Origin: Pseudomonadota bacterium
GTDB taxonomy: Bacteria; Pseudomonadota; Alphaproteobacteria; Rhizobiales; Rhizobiaceae
Length of the DNA: 64,000 nucleotides
NCBI GenBank assembly: GCA_023457435.1
Contig: JAEWLS010000015.1
Location: 86,131 to 150,130, forward strand
Reading direction: 5' to 3'
Of the stretch, positions 54,755 through 63,490 are shown piece by piece. The notes under the pieces are model-generated. The model had not been told where the DNA came from. It saw only the letters and a list, made by a program, of their open reading frames with translations, and did not search any database. How positions within the stretch are numbered: position 1 is the first letter of the stretch; each line of letters starts with the position of its first letter. The position numbers and the translations under genes were made by a program.

Positions 54755-56143
54755 TCAGGTGCCAATCGCGCGAGGCAGTCGCACGACAGAGACCGAGCAT
54801 GATGCCTCGGCGACAACCTTTGTCGAAACGCTGCCCAGATGCCGGCGCACGGCCGACGAGCCGCGCGCACCGATCACGATGTGGCTGACCCCGTTGTGTT
54901 CTGCATAGGCCAGGACCGCGTCTGCGGCGCTAACCGCCTCGACAACGTGATAGCTAATGCGGTGGTCCGGCAACTCCAGAGGGCGCGCCCAATCCTTTAG
55001 CGCAACAAGACGATCGACATAGGCCGAGCGCGTCGGCTGCCCCGTGTCGCCGAGCAAATCCGTCTTCAGCACCGTCAAACAACTCAGCCGAGAATCCCGG
55101 CGAGACGCGAGCACGCGTGCCGTCGCAGCCAGCACCTCTTCCGCGAGAGGGTCGACACCTAACGCCAGGTCGACCGCGACAAGGACGATCGCGGGTGCGC
55201 CGGCGCCGAGCTGACCGCGCGGCTTTCCGACAAGGTCGAAATCGGATCGCTTCGCGAACGCCTTGCCGAGCCGCGTCAAAAGCCCGGGGCGGGTGTTCTT
55301 GGCAATTCGAACGCTGACCTGATCCGGATGGCGAAGGTCGAAGGCCACCTGCGCAGCGTCGGAGTATCTCCGTGCCCGATCAACCTCCATGCAGCGCGCT
55401 ATGACCGCATCGATCCATCGCGGCAGCTCCGGGCGTCGCGCGAGCACCCGGTCTGGCGCGTGAAACAGACGACGCCTCATCCCAGCCACCGTCTTCGGCC
55501 AGCCGAAAGGCTCTTCGCCCGTCGAGAGTTCGTACAGGATGCAGCCGAGCGCGAAGATGTCGCTGCCAGGATCCGAGCGCTCGCCCAGGACCTGCTCGGG
55601 GGCAATATAGGCGGCGCTGCCCATGGGCACGCTGCTCTCCTCGCCAAGAAAGTCAGGCAGATCGGCATGGCGCGCGAGGCCGAAGTCGAGCAGCACCGCG
55701 CCGCGGCCTGGCGCGAGGATGACGTTCTGCGGCTTCAGGTCGAGATGCACCACCTTCTGCGCGTGGAGCGACGCCAGAGCGGTAGCAAGTTCGATGCCGA
55801 TGCGGGCTATCTCGTCCGCCGCGAGCGGTGCGTCTTCAGCGATCTTTGCAAGGCTCGTCCCCTCGACAAATTCCATCGCCAGGTAGGGTATCCGTCCGAG
55901 ATCGCCGGCGCCGATGAACCGCGGTACATGCGGCCCGGACAAGCGCTTGAGAATGAGTTCTTCGACCTCGTAGCCGACGATGACGGAGACGTCCTCGCCT
56001 GGATCCAGCACCGGAATCTTGAGCACCACCGGTGCCGCGTCATCCGGCCGGCGCGCGCGCCACAGCGACGCCATGCCGCCGGAAGGCAGCTTTTCAATCA
56101 GTTCGAAGCCGTCGATACGATCTCCCGCGTTCAGTTTCGACAT
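54755..56143 (-). CDS. Ser/Thr protein kinase fused to a universal stress domain
   Basis: A 462-residue protein. Residues about 8-275 are a Hanks-type kinase: glycine loop LPSGGMASLWRA, VVLKIP (Lys42), catalytic loop VVHLDLKPQN (Asp135; Leu replaces the usual Arg), DFGLA (Asp153) and IAPEQ. Residues about 318-458 form a UspA-like domain ending GARGSSAVRRHLGSVSTKV, the ATP-binding G-x2-G-x9-G pattern. No membrane helix, so cytosolic. The metallophosphoesterase stop lies four bases upstream, so the two are one transcript. Confidence 0.87.
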   Translation of the reverse strand: MSKLNAGDRIDGFELIEKLPSGGMASLWRARRPDDAAPVVLKIPVLDPGEDVSVIVGYEVEELILKRLSGPHVPRFIGAGDLGRIPYLAMEFVEGTSLAKIAEDAPLAADEIARIGIELATALASLHAQKVVHLDLKPQNVILAPGRGAVLLDFGLARHADLPDFLGEESSVPMGSAAYIAPEQVLGERSDPGSDIFALGCILYELSTGEEPFGWPKTVAGMRRRLFHAPDRVLARRPELPRWIDAVIARCMEVDRARRYSDAAQVAFDLRHPDQVSVRIAKNTRPGLLTRLGKAFAKRSDFDLVGKPRGQLGAGAPAIVLVAVDLALGVDPLAEEVLAATARVLASRRDSRLSCLTVLKTDLLGDTGQPTRSAYVDRLVALKDWARPLELPDHRISYHVVEAVSAADAVLAYAEHNGVSHIVIGARGSSAVRRHLGSVSTKVVAEASCSVSVVRLPRAIGT

Positions 56144-56147
56144 CAAC

Positions 56148-56888
56148 TTAGCGTCCGATCTTGAGCCTGATGCCGAGCCAGTCGGGGAGACCGGCTCGGG
56201 CGATCTTCGCGCGCGTAACGTCGTAGTCGTAAGGTGCACGCAGCATCGTCACACTCGACTCCCTGGTATCGATGACACCGATACAGGCGGCCGGGTTGCC
56301 GTCACGCGGCTGTCCGACGGAGCCGCAGACCACAACATGACGGCGCATTGCCATGATCGGCGCCGCAACGCCTGGAGCAGGCGTGTGCTGGACGGGGCCA
56401 CGGCCCGGCAGCGCATAGTGGATCGCAGGCACGTGGGTGTGCCCGCAGGCGACGATCCGCTCGTCGCAGGCGGCAAGACACCTGACCGCAGCGTCGGCGC
56501 TGTTCAGATAGATCCATCTCTCCGGACGCTCGGCGCTCGCGTGCACATAGCGAACGCCTTCGACGACCGCCTCCATCGGAAGGCCGTCGAGCAGGGCGCG
56601 ATGGGAATCCGACAGCTGCACCATCGTCCAGTTGGCGGCGATACGGGCATTCTCCGACATGCCCTTCGGTCCCGTGACCGCGGCTTCGTCATGATTGCCC
56701 TTGAGGCAGACGGCGCCGTCGTCGCGGAGCCGCGCAACCGTGTCGATCGCGAACTCCGGGTCAGGTCCGTATCCGACGATGTCGCCAAGCACCACGATCA
56801 GATCCGGCGAGACGCTTCGCACGCACTGGAGCGCCGCCTCAAGGGCCTCGCGGTTCGCGTGAATGTCGGCAAGCAGCGCGATGCGCAT
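56148..56888 (-). CDS. Calcineurin-like metallophosphoesterase
   Basis: A 246-residue metal-dependent phosphatase or phosphodiesterase. Five family motifs are visible: LADIHAN, VLGDIVGYGP, KGNHDEA, HAS and CGHTH. It resembles the YfcE/MJ0936-type subgroup with a C-terminal beta extension. Start ATG at 56888 (MRIALLADIH). Immediately upstream of the kinase-USP gene, so a kinase/phosphatase pair is plausible; direct antagonism is inference. Confidence 0.87.
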   Translation of the reverse strand: MRIALLADIHANREALEAALQCVRSVSPDLIVVLGDIVGYGPDPEFAIDTVARLRDDGAVCLKGNHDEAAVTGPKGMSENARIAANWTMVQLSDSHRALLDGLPMEAVVEGVRYVHASAERPERWIYLNSADAAVRCLAACDERIVACGHTHVPAIHYALPGRGPVQHTPAPGVAAPIMAMRRHVVVCGSVGQPRDGNPAACIGVIDTRESSVTMLRAPYDYDVTRAKIARAGLPDWLGIRLKIGR

Positions 56889-56936
56889 GTATCGATCCGG
56901 CCGGTGCGGCAACAGGCGCCACGGCTAGCATGGATC

Positions 56937-58328
56937 CTAACCGCGACCCATCCGATTCCAGGCGTCGAGGCCGGCAATCTTGTAGGCTTCCGCAAGCGTC
57001 GGATAGTTGAAGGTATTGTCGACGAAGAAGTCGACCGTACCGCCGAGATTGATGACGGCCTGCCCGATGTGGATCAGCTCGGTAGCTCCCTCGCCGACAA
57101 TGTGCGCCCCGAGAAGCCGGCGCGTACCCAGCGCGAAGATCAGCTTAAGAAAGCCGGAGTCGACGCCCATGATGTGACCGCGCGACGTTTCGCGGAATCG
57201 AGCCACGCCAACTTCGTAGGCGATGCCGCTCTGGCGAACCTGTTCCTCCGACTGACCAACGGTCGAGATTTCCGGAACGGCATAAATGCCGAAGGGGAAG
57301 GTCTCGGGCGGTGGAGGCAACGGCACTCCGAACGCGTGGCACGCAGCCACCCTTCCCTGCTCCATCGAGGTGGAGGCGAGACTGGGGAAGCCAATGACAT
57401 CGCCGGCGGCATAGATGGTCGGGACAGACGTCTGAAACGACTTCGGATCGACCGACACGCGACCGCGATTGTCCGTGACGATGCCGACGGCGTCGAGACC
57501 CAGCCCCGCGACGTTTCCGGTACGGCCGGCCGCATAGAGGACGATCTCGGACCGGATCGTGCGCCCGTCGGCCAGTGTGACCTCGCAGCCGCTGTCGCCG
57601 GTCTTCACCTCGTTGATGGCGCTTCCCAACCGCACCTGCATGCCGCGGTCCCGCAACTGATGCACGAAGTCGTCCACGATCTCCTTGTCGACGAAATCGA
57701 GAATCGAAGCGCGTTGCTCCACCAGCGTCACGGGCACGTCGAGCGCCGAGAAGATCGTCGCGTATTCGACGCCGATGACGCCGCCGCCGACCACCGTAAG
57801 GTTGCGCGGGAGCCGCTGCAGATCGAGAATCTCGTCGCTGTCGAAGACGCGCTTTCCGTCGAACGGGATGTTGTCGGGCCGGTGAGGACGCGTGCCGACC
57901 GCCAGAAGCGCCTTGTCGAAGGCGACTTCGTAATGCTCGCCGACGTCCGTGGTGATCTCGGCGCGATGCGCGTCCAGAAGGCGCGCCGCGGCGTGAACGC
58001 TCTTTACGCCGTTTCGCATGAACTGGTGCTGAAGGACCTCGACCTCGTGATCCAGCGTCTTGCGAAGCCGGTCGACGATATCGGCGATCGAAATGTCCTG
58101 TTTCACTCGGTAGCCGCGGCCGTAGAAGCCGCGCTCGCGGAATCCGGAGAGGTTGAGAACGGTTTCGCGGATCGTCTTCGACGGGATCGTGCCGGTGTGA
58201 ACAGAAACGCCGCCCAGGCGCCGGCCCTTGTCGACGACGAGAACGCTCTTTCCAAGCTTCGCCGACTGCACCGCCGCGCGCCGCCCGGACGGCCCGCTGC
58301 CGATGACCAGCATGTCGTAGGTCTGCAT
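56937..58328 (-). CDS. sthA: Soluble pyridine nucleotide transhydrogenase
   Basis: A 463-residue flavoprotein that exchanges electrons between NADPH and NAD+. FAD motif VIGSGPSGRRAAVQ, then GGVSVHTGTIPSKT in place of the redox-active Cys pair of lipoamide dehydrogenase, a mark of SthA. The second Rossmann motif is VVGGGVIGVEYATIF. GAGGGG seven bases before the ATG at 58328; longer readings upstream lack support. 48 bases upstream of the phosphoesterase gene. Confidence 0.93.
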   Translation of the reverse strand: MQTYDMLVIGSGPSGRRAAVQSAKLGKSVLVVDKGRRLGGVSVHTGTIPSKTIRETVLNLSGFRERGFYGRGYRVKQDISIADIVDRLRKTLDHEVEVLQHQFMRNGVKSVHAAARLLDAHRAEITTDVGEHYEVAFDKALLAVGTRPHRPDNIPFDGKRVFDSDEILDLQRLPRNLTVVGGGVIGVEYATIFSALDVPVTLVEQRASILDFVDKEIVDDFVHQLRDRGMQVRLGSAINEVKTGDSGCEVTLADGRTIRSEIVLYAAGRTGNVAGLGLDAVGIVTDNRGRVSVDPKSFQTSVPTIYAAGDVIGFPSLASTSMEQGRVAACHAFGVPLPPPPETFPFGIYAVPEISTVGQSEEQVRQSGIAYEVGVARFRETSRGHIMGVDSGFLKLIFALGTRRLLGAHIVGEGATELIHIGQAVINLGGTVDFFVDNTFNYPTLAEAYKIAGLDAWNRMGRG

Positions 58329-58499
58329 GAAACGTCCCCTCGGGCTTTCCGCGAATCCCTCGCCGGAAACCTCCCTTTGGGAGCTAGCGTGACCGATGCG
58401 CCCTCGGCAACCCGCTCGGCATCGTTCGCTTGAATTTGCACCGACAGCACCCATGTCTGTGTAACGGCGGGCCCGGTGGCACCGCGACGAAAGGCGGCC

Positions 58500-58970
58500 A
58501 TGAACACGCGTATCCTCGACGGCGAAATCCTTTCCGACAGGCTGGACGATGTGCGCCTGTACGAAGGTGTCCGCACGCGGCGCATATTCGCATTCCTGAT
58601 CGACTATTTCTTCGTCGGGCTGTTGATGATTCCGTTTGCCATCGTCGTTCTGCTGCTTGGCGTCATCACGCTCGGCCTCGGCTGGATGCTGTTCGGCGCC
58701 CTCTTCCCGATCGTCGCAATCGTCTATGTGTGGACGACGCTCGGCAGCGAGAAGCAAGCAACTCCGGGTATGTCGATGATGGGCATTCGACTCGAGCGGC
58801 TCGACGGGCGCAGGATCGACGGACTGTTCGCGGTGGTCCATTCCGTGCTGTTCTGGGCGGGCAACGCGCTGCTGACGCCGCTCATCCTGCTCGCGACGCT
58901 GGTCACCGACCGCAAGCGCACACTGCATGACCTGCTACTCGGCACGGTGGTGGTGAGAACCGACCGCTGA
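58500..58970 (+). CDS. RDD-family membrane protein
   Basis: A 156-residue protein with three to four membrane helices. Family signs: VRTRRIFAFLIDYFFVGLL (the R...D pair of the RDD family), QATPGMSMMGIRLERLDG and DRKRTLHDLLLGTVVVR. RDD proteins have been proposed as ion transporters or accessory factors; no firm role here. ATG at 58500 preferred. Lies before bpt, as often in rhizobia. Confidence 0.88.
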   Translation: MNTRILDGEILSDRLDDVRLYEGVRTRRIFAFLIDYFFVGLLMIPFAIVVLLLGVITLGLGWMLFGALFPIVAIVYVWTTLGSEKQATPGMSMMGIRLERLDGRRIDGLFAVVHSVLFWAGNALLTPLILLATLVTDRKRTLHDLLLGTVVVRTDR

Positions 58971-59066
58971 CCACCGCTGACGACGCGGAAGCTGTCGGTT
59001 GAGATTTCTTGAATTGACTTTTTCCCACGCGAGCCAACGATGCGCGGTGATTTCACGCGTGCATCC

Positions 59067-59834
59067 ATGACGCATCATCCGACACAGTCGCCGCAGTTCT
59101 TTCTCACCGCGCCGTCGCCCTGTCCGTACATCGACGGGCATTTCGAGCGGAAGGTCTTTACCCATCTGGTGGGTCAGAAGGCGCCGGAGCTAAACGACCT
59201 GCTCACGCAGGGCGGCTTCCGCCGCTCGCAGAACATCGCCTACCGCCCGGCCTGCGAAGGCTGCCGCGCATGCGTATCGGTGCGCATCCTCGCCGACGAG
59301 TTCAAGCCGACCCGCAACATGCGGCGCGTCAAAGAGCTGAACTCGGACCTGATCGGCACGCAGTTCGACGCCGAGCCCACTACCGAGCAGTTCTCGCTAT
59401 TCCGCACATATCTCGACAGCCGGCACCGCAAGGGCGGCATGTCGGACATGACCGTGCTCGACTATGCGATGATGGTGGAGGACACGCATGTCGACACCAA
59501 GGTGGTCGAATACCGGCGGCGCGGGCCTGACTCGTTCATCACCGGCCGCGGCCAGGGAGAGCTGATCGCCATGGCGCTGACCGACCGGATGTCGGACGGG
59601 CTGTCCATGGTCTACTCATTCTTCGATCCCGCCCACGAGCACCGCTCGCTCGGGACCTACATGATCCTCGACCACATCGAGCGCACACGCTCCCTCGGAT
59701 TGCCGCATGTCTACCTGGGCTATTGGGTCGCGAACTCGCGCAAGATGGCCTACAAGAGCCGCTTCCAACCCCAGGAGCACCTCGGCGGACGCGGCTGGGA
59801 ACGGCAGGCCCCGGAACCTGTGGCTGCCGGCTGA
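59067..59834 (+). CDS. bpt: Aspartate/glutamate leucyltransferase (Bpt)
   Basis: A 255-residue enzyme that adds leucine to N-terminal Asp or Glu of proteins, marking them for ClpAP in the N-end rule pathway. Family motifs: SPCPYIDGHFERKVF, SQNIAYRPACEGCRACVSVR in part and LGTYMILDHIERTR. The bacterial Bpt/Ate family is often named arginyltransferase in older annotation. ATG at 59067 (MTHHPTQSPQ) fits the family start better than 59040. Confidence 0.92.
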   Translation: MTHHPTQSPQFFLTAPSPCPYIDGHFERKVFTHLVGQKAPELNDLLTQGGFRRSQNIAYRPACEGCRACVSVRILADEFKPTRNMRRVKELNSDLIGTQFDAEPTTEQFSLFRTYLDSRHRKGGMSDMTVLDYAMMVEDTHVDTKVVEYRRRGPDSFITGRGQGELIAMALTDRMSDGLSMVYSFFDPAHEHRSLGTYMILDHIERTRSLGLPHVYLGYWVANSRKMAYKSRFQPQEHLGGRGWERQAPEPVAAG

Positions 59835-59837
59835 AGG

Positions 59838-60728
59838 TTGAAGCCGCAATCCAACCACGCGAAGGGGCTAGCGCTCACGGCCGTCGGCGGCATGGCGCTG
59901 ACGTTCGATGTGCCGCTGATCAAGCTTGCTTCAGGCGACGCCTGGTCGGTCCTGATGCTGCGCTGCGCCGCCACCTTCGTCGCCGCGCTTTCGGTGTGGT
60001 GGGTGTGGAAGCGCTTCGACCCGAAGCTGCCGCCGCTGGTGCCGGGCTGGCCGGGGGCCGCGGTGGCGCTGCTCTACGGCGTGTCGTCGATCAGCTTCAT
60101 CTCGGCGATCTATCTGACGTCGACTGCGAACGTCGTCTTCATCCTCGCCTTCAACACCATGTTTGCGGCGCTGCTTTCGTGGGTATTCCTTCGTGAAACC
60201 CCGAAGACGTCGACCCTGATCGCCATGGGCGTGATGGTCGTCGGCGTCGGAATCATCGTCTCGGACTCGCTCGGCACGGGTAACCTTGCCGGCGACCTGC
60301 TGGCGGCGTGCTCCGCCTTCCTCATCGCGTCCGCCATCACAATCACGCGCGCGACCGGGCGCGACATGGGCTTCACCTCGCTCGTTGCCGTGGCGCTGCC
60401 ATTCGTGGTCGCGGCGGCAATCGTGCTCCAGCAGGGTTTCCGCATCGAGGCGCCGGGCTGGATCCTGCTCAACGGGGCAGTGGTGATGCCGCTTGCCTTC
60501 TTCTGCCTTGCGACGGGGCCCAAATACATCTCGGGGCCGGAGGTGGCGATGTTCTACCTGCTCGAGTCGGTCCTCGCGCCGATATGGGTGTGGTTGCTGT
60601 TCCAAGAGGAGCCATCGCGAAACAGCCTGATCGGTGGCGCGCTGCTGCTCGCCGCCATGGTCGCACACTCACTATGGCAGCTGACGCAGGCCCAGCGCGC
60701 CGCCCGCGCAATGCGGCACCCGGTGTAG
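59838..60728 (+). CDS. EamA/DMT-family transporter
   Basis: A 296-residue permease with ten predicted membrane helices in two EamA repeats (about 7-135 and 150-280). Signs: LALTAVGGMALTFDVPLIKL, SSISFISAIYLTSTANVVFI in part, WVFLRETPKTSTLIAMGVMV in part. A TTG at 59838 is the best available start, three bases after the bpt stop; its ribosome site (AAGG) is very close. Substrate unknown. Confidence 0.85.
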   Translation: MKPQSNHAKGLALTAVGGMALTFDVPLIKLASGDAWSVLMLRCAATFVAALSVWWVWKRFDPKLPPLVPGWPGAAVALLYGVSSISFISAIYLTSTANVVFILAFNTMFAALLSWVFLRETPKTSTLIAMGVMVVGVGIIVSDSLGTGNLAGDLLAACSAFLIASAITITRATGRDMGFTSLVAVALPFVVAAAIVLQQGFRIEAPGWILLNGAVVMPLAFFCLATGPKYISGPEVAMFYLLESVLAPIWVWLLFQEEPSRNSLIGGALLLAAMVAHSLWQLTQAQRAARAMRHPV

Positions 60729-60758
60729 GCCAACCGCCGGGATTGCGGCAAATCCCTG

Positions 60759-61370
60759 ATGTTGCTACTAGGGAAGCAGGTGGGGGCCTCAGGATTGTTA
60801 TATTTGGCCCAGCCGACTTCTTCCCATTCCGACACGCTGACCTTGAACCGCATACGCGCCGCCACCGGCGAAGCGCATGCACGCCTCGAGGCGCGGTTCG
60901 ATGCGATAGAGCGACTTGCCGATCCGGCGCAGCGTGACGACACGATCCGCGTCTACGGCGACCTCTACCTTGCCGCCAACGAGGCACTCGGACCGACAGC
61001 CGTCGCATTGGGTCTCGGCAGCGCGAGGCGCGCCGACGCTTTCGCCGGCCGCCTCCCGACGGCGACACACGCGCCGTTTCCCGATCCCGCGACGGCGGCC
61101 GAAGCACTCGGCATGCTGTACGTGATCGAGGGCTCGACGCTCGGCGGGCGCATCATCCTGCGCCAACTGGCAGCGCGCGGCATCGACGATCCCCGGCTGG
61201 CGTTCCTCGACCCGTACGGCGCGGACACGGGGCGACACTGGCGCGACTTTCTCGCAATCCTCGAGCGCGAGACATCGGATGATGCGGCGAACGCCGCGGA
61301 AGCGGTGCAAGGTGCGATCCGCGGTTTCCGCTTCGCGGAAGCGACGCTGTGCGGAGGACCGCGACCATGA
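60759..61370 (+). CDS. Bacterial heme oxygenase (BphO-like)
   Basis: A 203-residue helical enzyme that opens heme to biliverdin, the chromophore of the following bacteriophytochrome. Proximal His40 in ATGEAHARLE and the distal glycine-rich helix EGSTLGGRII. Its stop overlaps the phytochrome start by four bases (ATGA), the typical bphO-bphP arrangement. Start at 60759 is uncertain: the first 25 residues are unusual and a later TTG could be used. Confidence 0.88.
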   Translation: MLLLGKQVGASGLLYLAQPTSSHSDTLTLNRIRAATGEAHARLEARFDAIERLADPAQRDDTIRVYGDLYLAANEALGPTAVALGLGSARRADAFAGRLPTATHAPFPDPATAAEALGMLYVIEGSTLGGRIILRQLAARGIDDPRLAFLDPYGADTGRHWRDFLAILERETSDDAANAAEAVQGAIRGFRFAEATLCGGPRP

Positions 61371-63490
61371 ACGTTCAAGCGCGCGACCTGATCTCATGCG
61401 ATCGCGAGCCGATCCACATCCCCGGATCGATCCAGCCGCATGGCATCCTGCTGGTGGTCGACGCCGCCACGATGACGGTGACGAAGGCCGCCGGCGACGT
61501 CGAAGGCCGGCTGGGCGTCGCGGCCTGGGCGGGCGCCCCGCTGGCGCGGCTGCTCGGCGAGGTAACCGTCGGCATCCTCAGCGAGGGGACACGGCCGCTG
61601 CGGGGCATCATGCCGCCGCTGGCGGAGGAGAGCTTCGATGTCGCCGTGCACCGTAGCGAAGGCGAGATCCTCGTCGAACTCGAGCCGGCCGGATGGAGCG
61701 AGATCACGGCGACGCTGATGCCGCGGCTCGAGGCGGCGGCCGCAGCCTTCGAGCGCGCGCCGAGCATCGCGAGCCTTGCCGAGTGCGCGGCGCAGCAGTT
61801 TCGCAGGCTCACCGGCTACGACCGGGTGATGGTATACCGCTTCCTGGAGGACGACGCCGGCAAGGTCATCGCCGACGACCTCGCGCCGGGGCAGCACTCG
61901 TTCCTGAACCACCATTTCCCGGCTACCGACATCCCGGCGCAGGCGCGGGCGCTGTATGTGCGCAATCTGGTGCGCGTCATCCCGGACGCCGGATACGTGC
62001 CGGCGCCGCTGCGCGCCGCCGACGACGACGGCGAGCCGCTCGACATGAGCGACTGCGGCCTGCGCAGCGTCTCGCCGGTGCACCTGCAGTATCTCAGGAA
62101 CATGGGCGTCGGCGCGTCGGCTTCGATGTCGATCGTCAAGGACGGCGAGCTGTGGGGGCTGATCGCCTGCCATCACGCCACGCCGCGCATGATCCCGCTC
62201 GACGTGCGCGCCGCCTGCCGCGCGCTTGCTTCCGGGCTGTCGCGCCAGATCAAGGCGCGTGAGGACACCGACACCTACCGCGAACGGGTGCGCCTGCGCA
62301 GCTTCGAGGACCGCATCATCGAGCTCCTGCTGCGCGGCGGGGCGCTCGACGCCAGCATATCGCGCCACCTCGAAGAGATCGGGCTCATGCTCGACGGCGA
62401 CGGCGTCGCCGTCATCCGCAGCCGCGAGATCGCCAAGTGGGGCCGCACGCCGCCCGACGCCGACATCCGCCCGATAGCCGACTGGGTCGCCGGCAGCGGC
62501 AGCGGCGAGGTCTACACGACGCGCGCCCTGCCCGGCGAAGCGCCGGTCTCGCCGGAAGGGCGGCCGCTCGCCACCGGCATGCTTGCTATGACGCTGTCCC
62601 GCTCCGAGCCCTGGATGGTGATCTGGTTCCGCGCCGAGGAGTCCGAAGTCGTGCGCTGGGCCGGCAATCCGCACGAGGCGAAGCAGAGCGGGGCGAACGG
62701 CGCGCTGACGCCGCGGGCGAGCTTCGAGGCCTGGAGTGAGACGGTCCGCGGCCGCGCCCGGCGCTGGACCGTGCCGGAGGTGGAGGCGGCCGAGCGGCTT
62801 GCCGGGACGGTCAAGAATCTGTGGCAGACGCGGCGTATCCAGGACCTCAACAAGGAGCTGATGATCCTTGTCGAGCAGAAGGAGGCGCTGGCGCAGCAGC
62901 GCGAGTACCTGCTGGGCGAGGTCAACCATCGCGTCCAGAACTCGCTGCAGCTGGTCTCGAGCTTCCTCGGCCTGCAGGCGCGCGAGGCAGTGGACGACGC
63001 AGCCAAACAGGCGATCGAGGAGGCGCGGCGGCGCATCGCGGCGGTGTCGCTGGTGCACCGGCGGCTCTACACGTCGGACCAGATCCGCACCGTCGATGCG
63101 GCGCGCTACATCGACGAGCTGCTCGACGAGATGGCGGCATCGATGGGACCGGAATGGAGCTCGCAGATGACGCGCGACCTCGATCCCGTCCTCGTCAGCA
63201 ACGACCGCGCGATCTCGCTCGGCCTGGTGCTGACCGAGCTGGTGATCAACGCCAACAAATACGCCTATGACGGCAGGCCCGGCCCCGTGCATGTGGCGCT
63301 GTCGGAGCATGCGAGCGGGCTGAGGCTCACCGTATCCGACAACGGCAAGGGCCGCGACAATGCCCGCAAGGGCTTTGGCTCGCGCATGCTCGACGCGCTG
63401 GTGAACCAGCTCGGCGGCCAGCTCGAATACCGCGACAACCGGCCCGGAACGCGGGCGACACTGTCGGTGCCGAACGCGCCCAAGCGCTGA
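61367..63490 (+). CDS. bphP: Bacteriophytochrome histidine kinase
   Basis: A 707-residue red/far-red photoreceptor. Biliverdin-binding Cys11 in LISCDREPIHIPGSIQPHG in part; PAS (about 15-120), GAF with PATDIPAQAR (Asp188) and HLQYLRNMG (His239), PHY with tongue motifs WFRAE and PRASF, then a HisKA_2 kinase with His521 in GEVNHRVQNSLQLV and HATPase motifs VINANKYAY and DNGKGRD. All chromophore residues are intact. GGAGG lies 9-10 bases before the ATG. No response-regulator gene follows, so its partner is elsewhere. Confidence 0.94.
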   Translation: MNVQARDLISCDREPIHIPGSIQPHGILLVVDAATMTVTKAAGDVEGRLGVAAWAGAPLARLLGEVTVGILSEGTRPLRGIMPPLAEESFDVAVHRSEGEILVELEPAGWSEITATLMPRLEAAAAAFERAPSIASLAECAAQQFRRLTGYDRVMVYRFLEDDAGKVIADDLAPGQHSFLNHHFPATDIPAQARALYVRNLVRVIPDAGYVPAPLRAADDDGEPLDMSDCGLRSVSPVHLQYLRNMGVGASASMSIVKDGELWGLIACHHATPRMIPLDVRAACRALASGLSRQIKAREDTDTYRERVRLRSFEDRIIELLLRGGALDASISRHLEEIGLMLDGDGVAVIRSREIAKWGRTPPDADIRPIADWVAGSGSGEVYTTRALPGEAPVSPEGRPLATGMLAMTLSRSEPWMVIWFRAEESEVVRWAGNPHEAKQSGANGALTPRASFEAWSETVRGRARRWTVPEVEAAERLAGTVKNLWQTRRIQDLNKELMILVEQKEALAQQREYLLGEVNHRVQNSLQLVSSFLGLQAREAVDDAAKQAIEEARRRIAAVSLVHRRLYTSDQIRTVDAARYIDELLDEMAASMGPEWSSQMTRDLDPVLVSNDRAISLGLVLTELVINANKYAYDGRPGPVHVALSEHASGLRLTVSDNGKGRDNARKGFGSRMLDALVNQLGGQLEYRDNRPGTRATLSVPNAPKR

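Noticed and set aside
55980..58433. An 817-codon open frame antisense to the phosphoesterase and sthA genes
   Set aside because: It spans several real genes on the other strand, has no domain, and arises from third-position GC bias.
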